The position numbers were made by a program, and so were the translations under genes. This document shows, piece after piece, positions 25,216 through 33,995 of a DNA stretch of 64,000 bases (its first letter is position 1; each line of letters opens with the position of its first letter). The stretch covers positions 30,059 through 94,058 of the forward strand of contig CAXMQQ010000084.1 in assembly GCA_964195545.1 (NCBI GenBank), read 5' to 3'. Below the pieces are notes generated by a model. That model saw only the letters and a program-made list of their open reading frames with translations, had not been told where the DNA came from and ran no database searches. The DNA is from JAHEEL01 sp964195545. Its GTDB lineage: Bacteria > Actinomycetota > Acidimicrobiia > Spongiisociales > UBA5794.

Positions 25216-25221
25216 TAGCCT
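25216..25221 (+). promoter_or_regulatory. -10 box of the cyclophilin gene (leaderless type)
   Basis: TAGCCT, seven bases before the ATG at 25229. Confidence 0.5.
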
Positions 25222-25228
25222 TCTGCGA

Positions 25229-25942
25229 ATGAAGCGTCTCCCCATTCTCACCGCGGCCGTTGTCGCGGCCCTCTTCTTCACCGCGTGCGGTGGCTCCGAA
25301 TCGACGACCACCACCGCGGCCGAGGTGCCCCTCAATGTGGTTCCTTCCAACTACCTCCAGTTTCGGGAACAGCCGACCGCTTGTGGGGCCACTGCACCCG
25401 AAGCCCTCACTCCCATGGAGTTCGACGCTCCGAACGACATGGGCATCGACCCGTCAACACCAACTCACGTCATCATGTCGACGTCGTGCGGCGACATCAC
25501 CATCGCACTCGAGACGACGATCGCTCCACAGACCGTGAACTCGTTCGTGTTCCTCGCCACCGAGGGCTACTTCGACGCCACGGTGTTCCACCGGGTCATC
25601 CCCGGTTTCGTAGCCCAGGGAGGCGATCAGACCGCGACCGGCCTCGGCGGACCCGGGTACACCATCCCCGACGAGTTCCCACCGCCCAACGTGGGGTATG
25701 ACCGCGGAGTCCTCGCAATGGCGAACGCCGGACCGGGAACGACCGGAAGCCAGTTCTTCATCGTCGTCGAGGACACCGAACTGCCGCCACAATTCGCGAT
25801 CTTCGGTCGGGTGGTGGATGGCTTCGACGTCCTCGACCTCCTGCAGCAAGTTCCCCTCGGCGTATCGCCGACAAGTCCCGACCCCGTTGCGAGCACGCCG
25901 CTCGAAACGATCTACGTCGAGACCATCACCATCGACGGGTAG
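25229..25942 (+). CDS. Lipoprotein cyclophilin-type peptidyl-prolyl isomerase
   Basis: 237 residues. A lipoprotein signal peptide ends in FFTACGG (lipid-anchored Cys), followed by a short STTTTAAE linker. The cyclophilin domain covers about 75-237: TVNSFVFLATEGYFDATVFHRVIPGFVAQGGD-type core (seen in segments), GYTIPDEF, MANAGPGTTGSQFFI and FGRVVDGFDVLD. It probably assists folding of exported proteins. The ATG at 25229 is chosen because of the signal peptide and TAGCCT seven bases upstream; the longer frame lacks both. Confidence 0.9.
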   Translation: MKRLPILTAAVVAALFFTACGGSESTTTTAAEVPLNVVPSNYLQFREQPTACGATAPEALTPMEFDAPNDMGIDPSTPTHVIMSTSCGDITIALETTIAPQTVNSFVFLATEGYFDATVFHRVIPGFVAQGGDQTATGLGGPGYTIPDEFPPPNVGYDRGVLAMANAGPGTTGSQFFIVVEDTELPPQFAIFGRVVDGFDVLDLLQQVPLGVSPTSPDPVASTPLETIYVETITIDG

Positions 25943-26001
25943 TACAACCGAGCGAGCACCCTCTCTCGACCACTCCGATTTCGGTCGGTGATCAGGTCGG
26001 G

Positions 26002-26007
26002 TAGCCT
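26002..26007 (+). promoter_or_regulatory. -10 box of the small membrane protein (leaderless type)
   Basis: TAGCCT, seven bases before the ATG at 26015. Confidence 0.5.
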
Positions 26008-26014
26008 TCGGCGC

Positions 26015-26179
26015 ATGGCAACCGACAAGCGAGACCGTCAGCGTGCGAATCGGGCTGAGAAGCAAGCCGCCGAGGCGAAGGTCGTCCGGCGTCAGCACAT
26101 CTTCGCCCTCGTCAAGAAGTACGCCGGGTATGCGGCACTCATCATCATCGCTCTTCTCATCATCACCTATGTGACCTGA
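26015..26179 (+). CDS. Small single-pass membrane protein
   Basis: 54 residues: a basic, Ala-rich helix (RDRQRANRAEKQAAEAK) followed by one transmembrane segment (YAGYAALIIIALLIITYV). No family is recognised. The start is supported by TAGCCT seven bases upstream. It sits between the cyclophilin and PHP genes, four bases before the TTG start of the latter, so it probably heads that transcript. Confidence 0.65.
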   Translation: MATDKRDRQRANRAEKQAAEAKVVRRQHIFALVKKYAGYAALIIIALLIITYVT

Positions 26180-26183
26180 CGCC

Positions 26184-27023
26184 TTGGCTGTCGACCTCCA
26201 CCTGCATTCGAACGCATCCGATGGAACCGACACACCGGCCGTCGTCGTGCAGAAGGCTGCCGCCGTTCATCTCACAGCGATCGCCCTCACCGATCACGAC
26301 ACCCTGTCCGGGATCCCCGCTGCACAATCCGCTGCCACCGACCTTCCCATCGAGTTGATCCCCGGCGTCGAACTCTCCGTCGATCACAACGGCGTGAAGA
26401 TCCACATGCTCGCCTACTTCCTCGAACCGGGGCAGGGTCCTCTCCAGGATCGCCTCGAGATGCTCCGCGACGGGCGCGGCGTCAGGAACCGGAAGATCGT
26501 CGAGGCGCTCAACACGCTCGGTTACCCGATCACGATGCAGGACGTGCATCGGCAAGCCGCAGGCGACGCCATCGGCCGGCCGCATATCGCCGACGCCCTC
26601 GTGGCAGCGGACATGATCGCCGACCGATCTGAAGCCTTCCGTGACCTGCTCCGCGACGGCGGCCTCGCGTACGCAGAACGAACTCGGTTAACCGCGACCG
26701 AGGCGATCATCCTCACGACCCAATCCGGTGGCGTGACGTCGATCGCTCACCCTCTCACGATCGATCCCGGTGATTCAACGCTGCGCTCTATCTTCAAGGA
26801 GCTCCGCGAGGTCGGACTCTCCGGCATCGAGGCGTACTACTCACAGCACCCTCCACACATCCGCACCCAACTGGCCAGAGTGGCCTCCGATCTCGACCTG
26901 GCTGCCACCGGTGGATCCGACTGCCACGGCACCGGGAAGCCCGGTCTCGAGATCGGCGCGGGACATGGCGACCTCATCGTCCCGGACTCTGTTCTCGAAG
27001 ATCTGCACGCGCGAAGGCCATAA
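26184..27023 (+). CDS. PHP-domain phosphoesterase
   Basis: 279 residues. The four PHP motifs are visible: DLHLHSNASDG at residues 4-14, TDHDTLSG, a His in SIAHPLT and GGSDCHGT near the C-terminus. Relatives include RNase AM/YciV (trimming of 5-prime phosphates from RNA and pAp hydrolysis). The start is a TTG (26184) because HLHSN must lie at the extreme N-terminus and no ATG or GTG is available. It lies four bases after the small membrane-protein gene. Confidence 0.85.
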   Translation: MAVDLHLHSNASDGTDTPAVVVQKAAAVHLTAIALTDHDTLSGIPAAQSAATDLPIELIPGVELSVDHNGVKIHMLAYFLEPGQGPLQDRLEMLRDGRGVRNRKIVEALNTLGYPITMQDVHRQAAGDAIGRPHIADALVAADMIADRSEAFRDLLRDGGLAYAERTRLTATEAIILTTQSGGVTSIAHPLTIDPGDSTLRSIFKELREVGLSGIEAYYSQHPPHIRTQLARVASDLDLAATGGSDCHGTGKPGLEIGAGHGDLIVPDSVLEDLHARRP

Positions 27024-27081
27024 CAGGTCAACAACCCGCAATTCGAGGCCGATACACCAACCAGAACACGAAGGGGTTCTG

Positions 27082-28386
27082 GTGATTCCAAAGCTTTCGG
27101 CGAGTAGGGCGCCGATCGAATACAGTGCGGTGCGCGGTGCGTTCCATGGCGCCCGCGCCATCACCGCTGCGGTCATCGGCATCGTTGCGGTGCTATTCGC
27201 GATCATTGGATCAGCGACGTACGCGCTCCCATACGCCGTCGGTTCTCTCATCGTCTTCGCCGATGCCCTCTACAGTCGATCTCGGGGAAGCTCCGCTGCT
27301 CCCTCACTCTTCATCGACATCTCAGCCATCGCGTTCGCCATGGTCGTCGGTGGGGCATCCCCATCGGTCCAGGTCGCCTCCCTCGCCTACGGCATCACGG
27401 CAATCTCCCTGCTCCTCCCTGTTCGCCAAACTGGATTCTTGATGCTCTACGCCCTGGGGTGGACTGCGGTCATCATGGCGATGAACGGAATCGGCCTCAT
27501 GTCGGCTTCGGACCGCGGCGCATTCGACGGCTTCATGACGATCGTCTTGCTCATCGACGTTGCGGCGCTCTTGTCGGGCGCCACTCGCAACCTGCTGCAA
27601 GCACAGGACCGTCAGCATGCACTCCTCGAACAGGAGCGACGAAGCGTCGAGGTCAAGAACGAGTTCGTCTCAATGGTGTCCCACGAACTACGCACACCGA
27701 TCACCAGTATTTCGGGCTTCGCAGAGACATTGCGCGAACACTGGCGCGATCTGCCACCGTCGGAAGTCGATGAATTCCTCAACATCCTGCGGGGAGAGTC
27801 GGACCATCTTGCGGACCTCGTCGAAGACATACTTGTCATCCCACGCCTCGATGCCGGACAACTCCGATTCCACCTCGAACAGGTCGGTGTCTCTGAGGTT
27901 GCCGCGTCGGTCACCGACTTGGTCCTCGACAGTTCGATGACTGCAGAGATCGACGTGCCCGTCTACGTGAGAGTCCGGTCGGATCCGGTACGACTCAGGC
28001 AGATCCTCCGAAACCTGGTGGAGAACGCCCGCAAGTACGGAGGCAACGAGCTCTACATCTACGGTGAGGAACGCCGCGAGGGAACCTACACCGTGATCGT
28101 TGCGGACAACGGTGCCGGCATTCCCGATGCCGATCAGCAGCGCATCTTCGGGCACTTCGAGCAGCTCTCCAAGGGTCACGCCAGACTTGAGCAAGGCGTG
28201 GGACTCGGACTTCCGATCGCACGCAAGCTGGCGCGGGCCATGGGCGGGGATCTCTGGTACGAGGACCGCTTCCCCGTAGGAGCGGCATTCTGCTTCGATC
28301 TCGACTTGGTGAAGAACGCTGAGCGGATACCCGACCCGGACGGTGTCGAGAACGATATCGAGGTCGAGGTAGGAGCAGAGCGGTAG
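27082..28386 (+). CDS. Membrane sensor histidine kinase
   Basis: 434 residues. About five to six transmembrane helices (residues 20-170) form the sensor, with no large extracellular loop. The HisKA domain carries H201 in SHELRTPITSISGF. The ATPase has NLVENARKYGG (N box), VADNGAGIPD (G1) and GVGLGLPIARKLA (G2). The start is the GTG at 27082, with an AAGGGG site; the longer frame overlaps the PHP gene and was rejected. No response regulator is adjacent. The ligand is unknown. Confidence 0.88.
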   Translation: MIPKLSASRAPIEYSAVRGAFHGARAITAAVIGIVAVLFAIIGSATYALPYAVGSLIVFADALYSRSRGSSAAPSLFIDISAIAFAMVVGGASPSVQVASLAYGITAISLLLPVRQTGFLMLYALGWTAVIMAMNGIGLMSASDRGAFDGFMTIVLLIDVAALLSGATRNLLQAQDRQHALLEQERRSVEVKNEFVSMVSHELRTPITSISGFAETLREHWRDLPPSEVDEFLNILRGESDHLADLVEDILVIPRLDAGQLRFHLEQVGVSEVAASVTDLVLDSSMTAEIDVPVYVRVRSDPVRLRQILRNLVENARKYGGNELYIYGEERREGTYTVIVADNGAGIPDADQQRIFGHFEQLSKGHARLEQGVGLGLPIARKLARAMGGDLWYEDRFPVGAAFCFDLDLVKNAERIPDPDGVENDIEVEVGAER

Positions 28387-28389
28387 CCT
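28384..28389 (+). promoter_or_regulatory. -10 box candidate of the epimerase gene
   Basis: TAGCCT, six bases before the ATG at 28396. It contains the stop codon of the kinase gene. Confidence 0.35.
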
Positions 28390-28395
28390 CACCGG

Positions 28396-28803
28396 ATGCT
28401 CCCGTACAACATCGATCACGTTGCTATCGCCGTTCATGACCTCGATGCCGCGCTCACAGACATGAAGGCACAGTACGGAGCCGAGCCAGTGTCCCGTGGG
28501 GTCGTCGAATCTCAAGGTGTTGAAGAGGCGATGGTTCCGATCGGTGGATCGAACGTCCAGGTGCTCCAACCGCTCAGCCCCGAGTCTCCGGTCGGACGGT
28601 TCCTTGCCAAGCGCGGAGAAGGTCTACATCACATCGCGTTCGCCGTCCCCGACATCGACGCCGCCCTCGAACACCTGGAGTCAATCGGGGCCCGGTTGAT
28701 CGACGAGAAGTCGCGCGTCGGAGGAGGCGGTCATCGCATCGCTTTTGTCCATCCGAGCGCGTTCGCCGGTACGCTGGTGGAACTCGTTGAAGGAGCGACG
28801 TGA
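28396..28803 (+). CDS. mce: Methylmalonyl-CoA epimerase
   Basis: 135 residues of the VOC (glyoxalase) fold. Metal ligands fit H8 in NIDHVAIAV, the His in GEGLHHIAFAV and the C-terminal Glu in TLVELVE. It interconverts (S)- and (R)-methylmalonyl-CoA between propionyl-CoA carboxylase and methylmalonyl-CoA mutase. The next gene, a probable carboxylase epsilon subunit, overlaps it by four bases, which supports the propionyl-CoA context. Confidence 0.9.
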   Translation: MLPYNIDHVAIAVHDLDAALTDMKAQYGAEPVSRGVVESQGVEEAMVPIGGSNVQVLQPLSPESPVGRFLAKRGEGLHHIAFAVPDIDAALEHLESIGARLIDEKSRVGGGGHRIAFVHPSAFAGTLVELVEGAT

Positions 28804-29033
28804 CCAGGATCACATCCATCAAGGGCGGCGCAGACCCCGATGTAGCTGCGGCCATCGCCGCCACGATCGCTCATCTCGAGGACGCCGACGCAGAAACGAA
28901 TGCGACGCGCCCTCCTGTCCCACGACCAAGCCACTGGGTGCAATCGGCGAGACCCCGCGAGACTCCGACGCCGCTCCCATCGCACCTCTACGACGCAACA
29001 CCGTGGTCCGATCTCGGAGACTCCCCCGAGTAG
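28800..29033 (+). CDS. Probable acyl-CoA carboxylase epsilon subunit
   Basis: 77 residues. ITSIKGGADPDVAAAIAATIAHLE near the start and a Trp followed by SARPR later match the small epsilon subunits of actinobacterial acetyl/propionyl-CoA carboxylases in size and layout. Epsilon bridges the alpha and beta subunits. The call is by pattern and context and is tentative. The GTG start overlaps the mce stop (GTGA). No carboxylase alpha or beta gene is in this window. Confidence 0.5.
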   Translation: MTRITSIKGGADPDVAAAIAATIAHLEDADAETNATRPPVPRPSHWVQSARPRETPTPLPSHLYDATPWSDLGDSPE

Positions 29034-29074
29034 GAAGAGCCTATCGGCACCGAATCAGTCCCGAAAGCGACGGG

Positions 29075-29080
29075 TAGCAT
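29075..29080 (+). promoter_or_regulatory. -10 box candidate of the thiolase gene
   Basis: TAGCAT, giving a leader of about 20 bases with an AAAGGG site before the ATG at 29108. Confidence 0.35.
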
Positions 29081-29107
29081 CGTGGTGAACGCCACGAAAG
29101 GGCTGCA

Positions 29108-30283
29108 ATGGCAACGGTCATCTCCTCGATCGCCAGAACCCCCATCGGAAAGTTCCGCGGCGGTTTCACACCACTCACCGCCATGGACCTCGGTGGATTC
29201 GCCATCGCCGCAGCCCTCGATCGAGCCGGGATCACCGGCGACCAGATCGACGAGGTGCTCTTCGGCCACGTGATCCAAGGGGGCCTTGGGCAGATCACTT
29301 CAAGACAGGCGGCGGTCAAGGGCGGTATTCCGATGACGGTTCCGTCGACCACGATCGACAAGGTCTGCCTCTCGGGAATGGCGGCCATCGGAGATGCAGA
29401 TCTTCGAATCAGGGCGGGTGAGTCCAGAATCGTGATGACAGGGGGCATGGAGTCAATGACCAACGCACCGCACATCCTCCCTGGAGCACGCTTCGGATTC
29501 GCATACGGCGGCGCCGTCCTGATCGATTCGCTCAATCAGGACGGTTTGATGTGTGCGTTCGACGATGTGCTCATGGGCCAGTCGACCGACGAGAGGAACG
29601 CCGAATTCGGTGTGAACCGTGCCGAACAAGACGAGTGGGCGGCAGAGAGTCACGCACGCGCGATCGCCGCTACGGAATCCGGCGCATTCGACGAGGAGAT
29701 CACGCCGATTGAGGTGCCTCAACGCAGGGGTGACCCGCTCCTGATCGAACATGACGAGGGGATGCGCCCCGGCACGACCATCGAATCACTCGGGAAACTC
29801 CGGCCCGCATTCGTCAAGGACGGGTCGGTAACCGCTGGGAACGCGTCGCAGATCTCAGACGGGGCGGCAGCGCTCGTTGTCGCCGACCGTGAAGCTGCTG
29901 AAGCACTGGGGATGCCGGTTGTCGCTGAGATCCTCGCCTACGGACAGACCGCCGGCCCGGACACCAGCCTGCACTCACGCCCGGCCGAGGCCATGATGGT
30001 CGCTCTGGATCGAGCGAGGCTCAAGGCGTCGGATCTCGACCTCGCCGAGATCAATGAGGCCTTCGCCGCCGTCTCGCTCCACTCATCGAAGAAGCTCGGC
30101 ATCCCATTCGACCGTGTGAACGTGAACGGTGGCGCCATCGCTCTCGGTCACCCGCTCGGTGCCTCCGGCGCACGCATCGTGGTGACGTTGATCAGCGCCC
30201 TCCGTGCCCGCGGTGGAGGAGTCGGAGGGGCCGCCCTCTGTGGTGGCGGAGGTCAGGGCGACGCGTTGATCGTAGGGGTCTGA
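29108..30283 (+). CDS. Acetyl-CoA acetyltransferase (thiolase)
   Basis: 391 residues. The nucleophile is C87 (TTIDKVCLSGM). GGMESMTNAP, the NEAF loop, GHPLGASGAR with the catalytic His, and the second Cys in ALCGGGGQG complete the thiolase set. Biosynthetic (acetoacetyl-CoA forming) or degradative direction cannot be decided from sequence. The stop is six bases before the glpX ATG, so the two are probably co-transcribed. Confidence 0.93.
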   Translation: MATVISSIARTPIGKFRGGFTPLTAMDLGGFAIAAALDRAGITGDQIDEVLFGHVIQGGLGQITSRQAAVKGGIPMTVPSTTIDKVCLSGMAAIGDADLRIRAGESRIVMTGGMESMTNAPHILPGARFGFAYGGAVLIDSLNQDGLMCAFDDVLMGQSTDERNAEFGVNRAEQDEWAAESHARAIAATESGAFDEEITPIEVPQRRGDPLLIEHDEGMRPGTTIESLGKLRPAFVKDGSVTAGNASQISDGAAALVVADREAAEALGMPVVAEILAYGQTAGPDTSLHSRPAEAMMVALDRARLKASDLDLAEINEAFAAVSLHSSKKLGIPFDRVNVNGGAIALGHPLGASGARIVVTLISALRARGGGVGGAALCGGGGQGDALIVGV

Positions 30284-30288
30284 CCACC

Positions 30289-31275
30289 ATGCCCACGGAT
30301 CAACCGGCAGACAGGAACCTGGCCCTCGAACTGACCCGTGTCACCGAGGCGGCGGCGATTGCAGCAGCGAAATGGCAGGGGCGCGGCGACAAGAACAGCG
30401 TTGACCAGGCCGCTGTCGATGCCATGCGGTACATGCTCTCGACCGTGGATGTCGACGGCACAGTCATCATCGGCGAGGGTGAGAAGGACGAAGCCCCGAT
30501 GCTGTTCAACGGCGAGATCGTTGGGAACGGGCGCGATCCGAAAATGGACATCGCCGTCGATCCGGTCGACGGAACCCGTCTGAGCGCTCTCGGCATGCCG
30601 GGAGCGCTCGCCGTGATTGCTATGGCCGATCGCGGTTCCATGTACGCCCCGGGCTCTCTCGTCTACATGGACAAGATCGCGGTCGGAGAAGAAGCCGCAG
30701 GAACGATCGACATCAACGCTCCCGTGGAGCACAACCTCCGACAGATCGCGAAGGCCAAGGGCAAAGACGTCGATGAGGTAACGGCCGTCATCCTCGACCG
30801 ACAGCGAAACGAGGAGACGATCAAACAGGTGCGCGCGGCGGGCGGACGTATCGCCCTCATCGGAGACGGTGACATCTCCGGAGCCATCTCTACTGCCAAG
30901 AGCGACAGTGGGATCGACGTCTTGCTCGGTATCGGAGGCTCACCGGAGGCCGTTACGGCAGCTTGCGCCATGGCTGCTTTGCACGCGGAGCTGCAGTGCA
31001 AGCTCTGGCCGCGCGACGAGAGCGAACGGCAGTACGCGCTGGAGCACGGCCTGGATCTCGAACAGGTGCTCACCACTCGCGATCTCGTTGATTCGGACAA
31101 CACCTTCTTCGCAGCGACCGGTGTCACCTCCGGTTCGATGCTGAGGGGTATCCGCTTCTATGGCGACCGCGTGGAGACCCACTCGGTTGTGATGAGATCG
31201 AACTCGGGGACAGTGCGCTATATCGAGAGCGTCCACCACCTCGACTGGCTCGACGAAGCCCGTGTTATCGATTGA
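30289..31275 (+). CDS. glpX: Class II fructose-1,6-bisphosphatase GlpX
   Basis: 328 residues. Metal and substrate motifs are IIGEGEKDEAPML, MDIAVDPVDGTRLSA, GDGDISGAI and GIGGSPEAV. It hydrolyses fructose-1,6-bisphosphate in gluconeogenesis and is the main or only FBPase in most Actinobacteria. The ATG follows the thiolase stop closely. The gene converges on the glycosyltransferase gene, with a weak GCCTA/TAGGC dyad in the short gap. Confidence 0.95.
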   Translation: MPTDQPADRNLALELTRVTEAAAIAAAKWQGRGDKNSVDQAAVDAMRYMLSTVDVDGTVIIGEGEKDEAPMLFNGEIVGNGRDPKMDIAVDPVDGTRLSALGMPGALAVIAMADRGSMYAPGSLVYMDKIAVGEEAAGTIDINAPVEHNLRQIAKAKGKDVDEVTAVILDRQRNEETIKQVRAAGGRIALIGDGDISGAISTAKSDSGIDVLLGIGGSPEAVTAACAMAALHAELQCKLWPRDESERQYALEHGLDLEQVLTTRDLVDSDNTFFAATGVTSGSMLRGIRFYGDRVETHSVVMRSNSGTVRYIESVHHLDWLDEARVID

Positions 31276-31295
31276 CATCTGCCGACTTCGTCAGC

Positions 31296-32402
31296 CTATT
31301 GACTAGGCAAGGCCCACAGCTCTTCCAGAACTTTGTCGTATTGGGGGGCGACTTCTGACCAGTCGTACTGCTGGACCGTTCCCGCCAGTTCGGTCGCTAT
31401 CCGGACTGCTTCTTCTCGGTGTTCGATCGCCCACCGGACCTTTCCTACCAGATCGTCGTGGTCCTGGTAGAGGCAGGTGTCGTACCGGGATTCCGTGATT
31501 CTGTCGAGGTACACGAGGCGATCGGGGAGGATCGGGAAGGCGCCGGCCGCCATCGCTTCGACGATCGCTATCCCGAAGAACTCATGCTGAGCCGTCGACA
31601 CAACGATGTCGGCACGTCGCAGCACGTCGACGTACGTATCGTCGTCGAGGAAGCCGAACTCGATCAGCCGATCGCCAAGGGTCTCTGGGAGTCGATCGAA
31701 CGACTCCGGAGCGGACACGAACTGCTCACCAACGACGGCAACCCTGAACTCAAGACCGAGCGCCATGAGATCCTCGATCGCTGCGACGAACTCGTCTGGT
31801 CCCTTGTCGTGCTCCCACCGCTGATTCCACAGGATCAGCGGCGGTTCACCCCGATCTGCATACGGAAGGTCGCCGAGCCTCGAGAGGTCGACGCCGACCG
31901 GGAGCACGATCGAGCGCCTCGCTACTTCGTCGACGAAGTGCGAGTGCCGACGGTCCGGGAACTGCCTGAGGAACCGTTCGGCGCTCTCGAAGAACAACGA
32001 CCGGTGGAACTCGGAGTTGAAAATCGGGAGGTCGGCGGCCGCGGCGCTGGACCAGTTGATCATCGGGTACGTCTGATCGACTTTGTCCTGCGGCGACAAC
32101 GGGTAGGCGAACTGGCTCTCGTGGAAGTAAACGGCCACCGGAGCGTCACCGATCAGCCGTCGTGCCGCACCGACGAATGCCGATACGTTCATCATCGACG
32201 AGACAAGCACGACATCGGGCGGGGACTCGGGGGACTCACCCGTTGCGGCCGCTAGCGTGAGGTGGGCACCGTGCATTCGCCACTTCCAGAACCGTGCTTC
32301 ATGGGCGACGAGAGTCACGTCGTGGGCGCTGTTCGCGACAAAACCGTCGGCCCACGCCCGGTGGGACCCTCCGTAGTACGGCTCGACGAGAAGAACTCTC
32401 AC
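31296..32402 (-). CDS. GTDC1/QTMAN-like glycosyltransferase (DUF3524)
   Basis: 368 residues. The N-terminal domain starts VRVLLVEPYYGGSHRAWADG, the DUF3524 signature of GTDC1-type enzymes. KWRMHGAHLTLA and YFHESQFAYPLS follow, then a GT4-like C-terminal domain (LWNQRWEHDKGPDEF and the donor-site STAQHEFFGIAIVEAM). Human GTDC1 is the tRNA-queuosine mannosyltransferase QTMAN; whether the bacterial protein acts on tRNA is not known. A GTG start at 32402 is supported by TAGGGT seven bases upstream, which removes 52 residues from the longest frame. Confidence 0.82.
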   Translation of the reverse strand: MRVLLVEPYYGGSHRAWADGFVANSAHDVTLVAHEARFWKWRMHGAHLTLAAATGESPESPPDVVLVSSMMNVSAFVGAARRLIGDAPVAVYFHESQFAYPLSPQDKVDQTYPMINWSSAAAADLPIFNSEFHRSLFFESAERFLRQFPDRRHSHFVDEVARRSIVLPVGVDLSRLGDLPYADRGEPPLILWNQRWEHDKGPDEFVAAIEDLMALGLEFRVAVVGEQFVSAPESFDRLPETLGDRLIEFGFLDDDTYVDVLRRADIVVSTAQHEFFGIAIVEAMAAGAFPILPDRLVYLDRITESRYDTCLYQDHDDLVGKVRWAIEHREEAVRIATELAGTVQQYDWSEVAPQYDKVLEELWALPSQ

Positions 32403-32694
32403 CGGCAAAACCCTAGGAGTGTGCTGAGCGATGCCGTTGTTCAGGTCGGCGGTCAGGCGCGCCAGGCACAAGGATGAGGTTTCGCCACTCCTTGTGTCGG
32501 ATTGGCGGAGCCGAAGCCACAGCGCGTGGCGATGCCTGGTCGTCGAGATGGGTGACATGCATTGCTCAGAGCGCTCCTAGGTGGGATCCGTTCGAGATGA
32601 CGCCACTCTTGGGTTCCGAGAGATCGCTGCCGACCGACGAGATTCCTCGTTCCGAGAAAGCGTTTCTGTCACACCCGTCTGTCACGTTGGTCAC
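32403..32694. other. 292-base divergent intergenic region
   Basis: It holds a TAGGGT -10 box (minus strand, 32410-32415) for the glycosyltransferase, an 8-bp dyad CACAAGGA/TCCTTGTG (32467-32474 and 32489-32496) and an AGAAA-GCG-TTTCT dyad at about 32655-32667 upstream of the HNH gene. No convincing gene is seen. Confidence 0.4.
32410..32415 (-). promoter_or_regulatory. -10 box of the glycosyltransferase gene (leaderless type)
   Basis: TAGGGT on the minus strand, seven bases from the GTG at 32402. Confidence 0.5.
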
Positions 32695-33969
32695 ATGTTC
32701 GACACGATGGTCGATGATGTGATCGGGGAGGCGCTCTCCCGCCAGAGCACGCGCATCCAGGCCGGTCTCAATGAGATGGAACCCGGCCCGTTCCTGGGAA
32801 TCGTCCTTTCTGGCATCGACCTCGACCAGCTCTGCGGCGATGACCGGATCACGGTGCTGCGTGCTCGACAGCGCATGGCGTCGCACTACACGGCGCGAAC
32901 CGATGAGGCGATGGCGTCGATCGTCGACTCCTACCAGGAGGAAGAAGCCCTGGGCTACGAGAGTGCGGCCGACGGCGCCGCCTTCGAACTACGTGCCGCT
33001 CTTCAACTCACCCGACGGACCGCGGACGTCGAGTTGTCGTTCGCTCTCGATCTGCGCGATCGCCTCCCGAGAGTCTTCGACGCCCCGTCATCAGGCCTGA
33101 TCGACCGGCGAAGGGCACGCACCATCGTTTGGCACACCACGCACCTCGACGACGACACTGCACGCGCTGTCACGGATCAGATCATCGACGAGGCGCCACA
33201 GTTGACGACCGGCCAGTTGATCTCCAGGATCCGCAAACTCGCCATCTCCGTCGACCCCGACACGGCACTACGCCGCTACGAGGACGCCGTTGCGGAGCGC
33301 AGAGTCGTCCTCGAACCAACCGACGACGGCACCGCCAACCTGTGCGCCATGAACCTCCCACCGCATCGGGCCGCAGCGGCCCGCCGGCGCATCAACACAA
33401 TCGCACAAAGCCTGCGGGGTCCCGGAGATTCGCGCACCATGGACCAGCTCCGTGCTGACACCTATCTCGACCTGCTCTGCGGCAAAGCAGCCTCAGGCAA
33501 GGGCCGGGTCGTCGACATTCGCGTCGACCTCGACACCTTGGCGGACCTCTCAAACCATCCCGGGGAACTCGCCGGCTACGGCCCCGTCATCAACGACATC
33601 GCTCGCCGGGTCATCGCAGAGAACACCGGAGCCGACTGGCGCTACACCGTCATCCACAACGAACAGCCCGTGGCAACCGGCACCACACAGCGCAGACCCG
33701 CCGTCGGCCAACGCCGCGTCGTCGAAGCCGCCCACGCCACATGCATCTTCCCCGGCTGTCGCATGCCCGCCACCGATTGCGATCTCGATCACCGGATCGA
33801 ATGGTCCAAGCAGCACCGGACCGACCTCGGCGGCCTCGGCCCGCTCTGCCGCCACGACCACATCGGAAGACATGAACACGGCTGGACCTACCGCATACTC
33901 CCCAACGGCGACATCACATGGACCAGCCCCCTCGCCCACACCTACACCACACGAAACCGCGACCCCTAA
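32695..33969 (+). CDS. DUF222 / HNH endonuclease (13E12-type) protein
   Basis: 424 residues. An N-terminal DUF222 helical domain (about 30-330; MASHYTARTDEAMASIV, GLIDRRRARTIV) is followed by a C-terminal HNH nuclease with CIFPGCRMPATDCDLDHRIEW and LGPLCRHDHIGRHEHGW. The multi-copy 13E12 proteins of Mycobacterium belong here; their role is unknown and they behave like selfish or mobile genes. The second half is rich in C-ending CAC, ACC and GCC codons compared with its neighbours. The ATG at 32695 is chosen; the longer frame has no support. Confidence 0.85.
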   Translation: MFDTMVDDVIGEALSRQSTRIQAGLNEMEPGPFLGIVLSGIDLDQLCGDDRITVLRARQRMASHYTARTDEAMASIVDSYQEEEALGYESAADGAAFELRAALQLTRRTADVELSFALDLRDRLPRVFDAPSSGLIDRRRARTIVWHTTHLDDDTARAVTDQIIDEAPQLTTGQLISRIRKLAISVDPDTALRRYEDAVAERRVVLEPTDDGTANLCAMNLPPHRAAAARRRINTIAQSLRGPGDSRTMDQLRADTYLDLLCGKAASGKGRVVDIRVDLDTLADLSNHPGELAGYGPVINDIARRVIAENTGADWRYTVIHNEQPVATGTTQRRPAVGQRRVVEAAHATCIFPGCRMPATDCDLDHRIEWSKQHRTDLGGLGPLCRHDHIGRHEHGWTYRILPNGDITWTSPLAHTYTTRNRDP

Positions 33970-33995
33970 GACCGCCGACCGGCGCAGTCGGTCCT

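Noticed and set aside
26770..27081. N-terminal extension of the histidine kinase
   Set aside because: It overlaps the PHP gene in another frame and shows no domain; the GTG at 27082 has a ribosome-binding site.
32695..33969. Intron or prophage origin for the HNH gene
   Set aside because: The DUF222/HNH family is widespread and chromosomal in Actinobacteria; no phage or intron features flank it.
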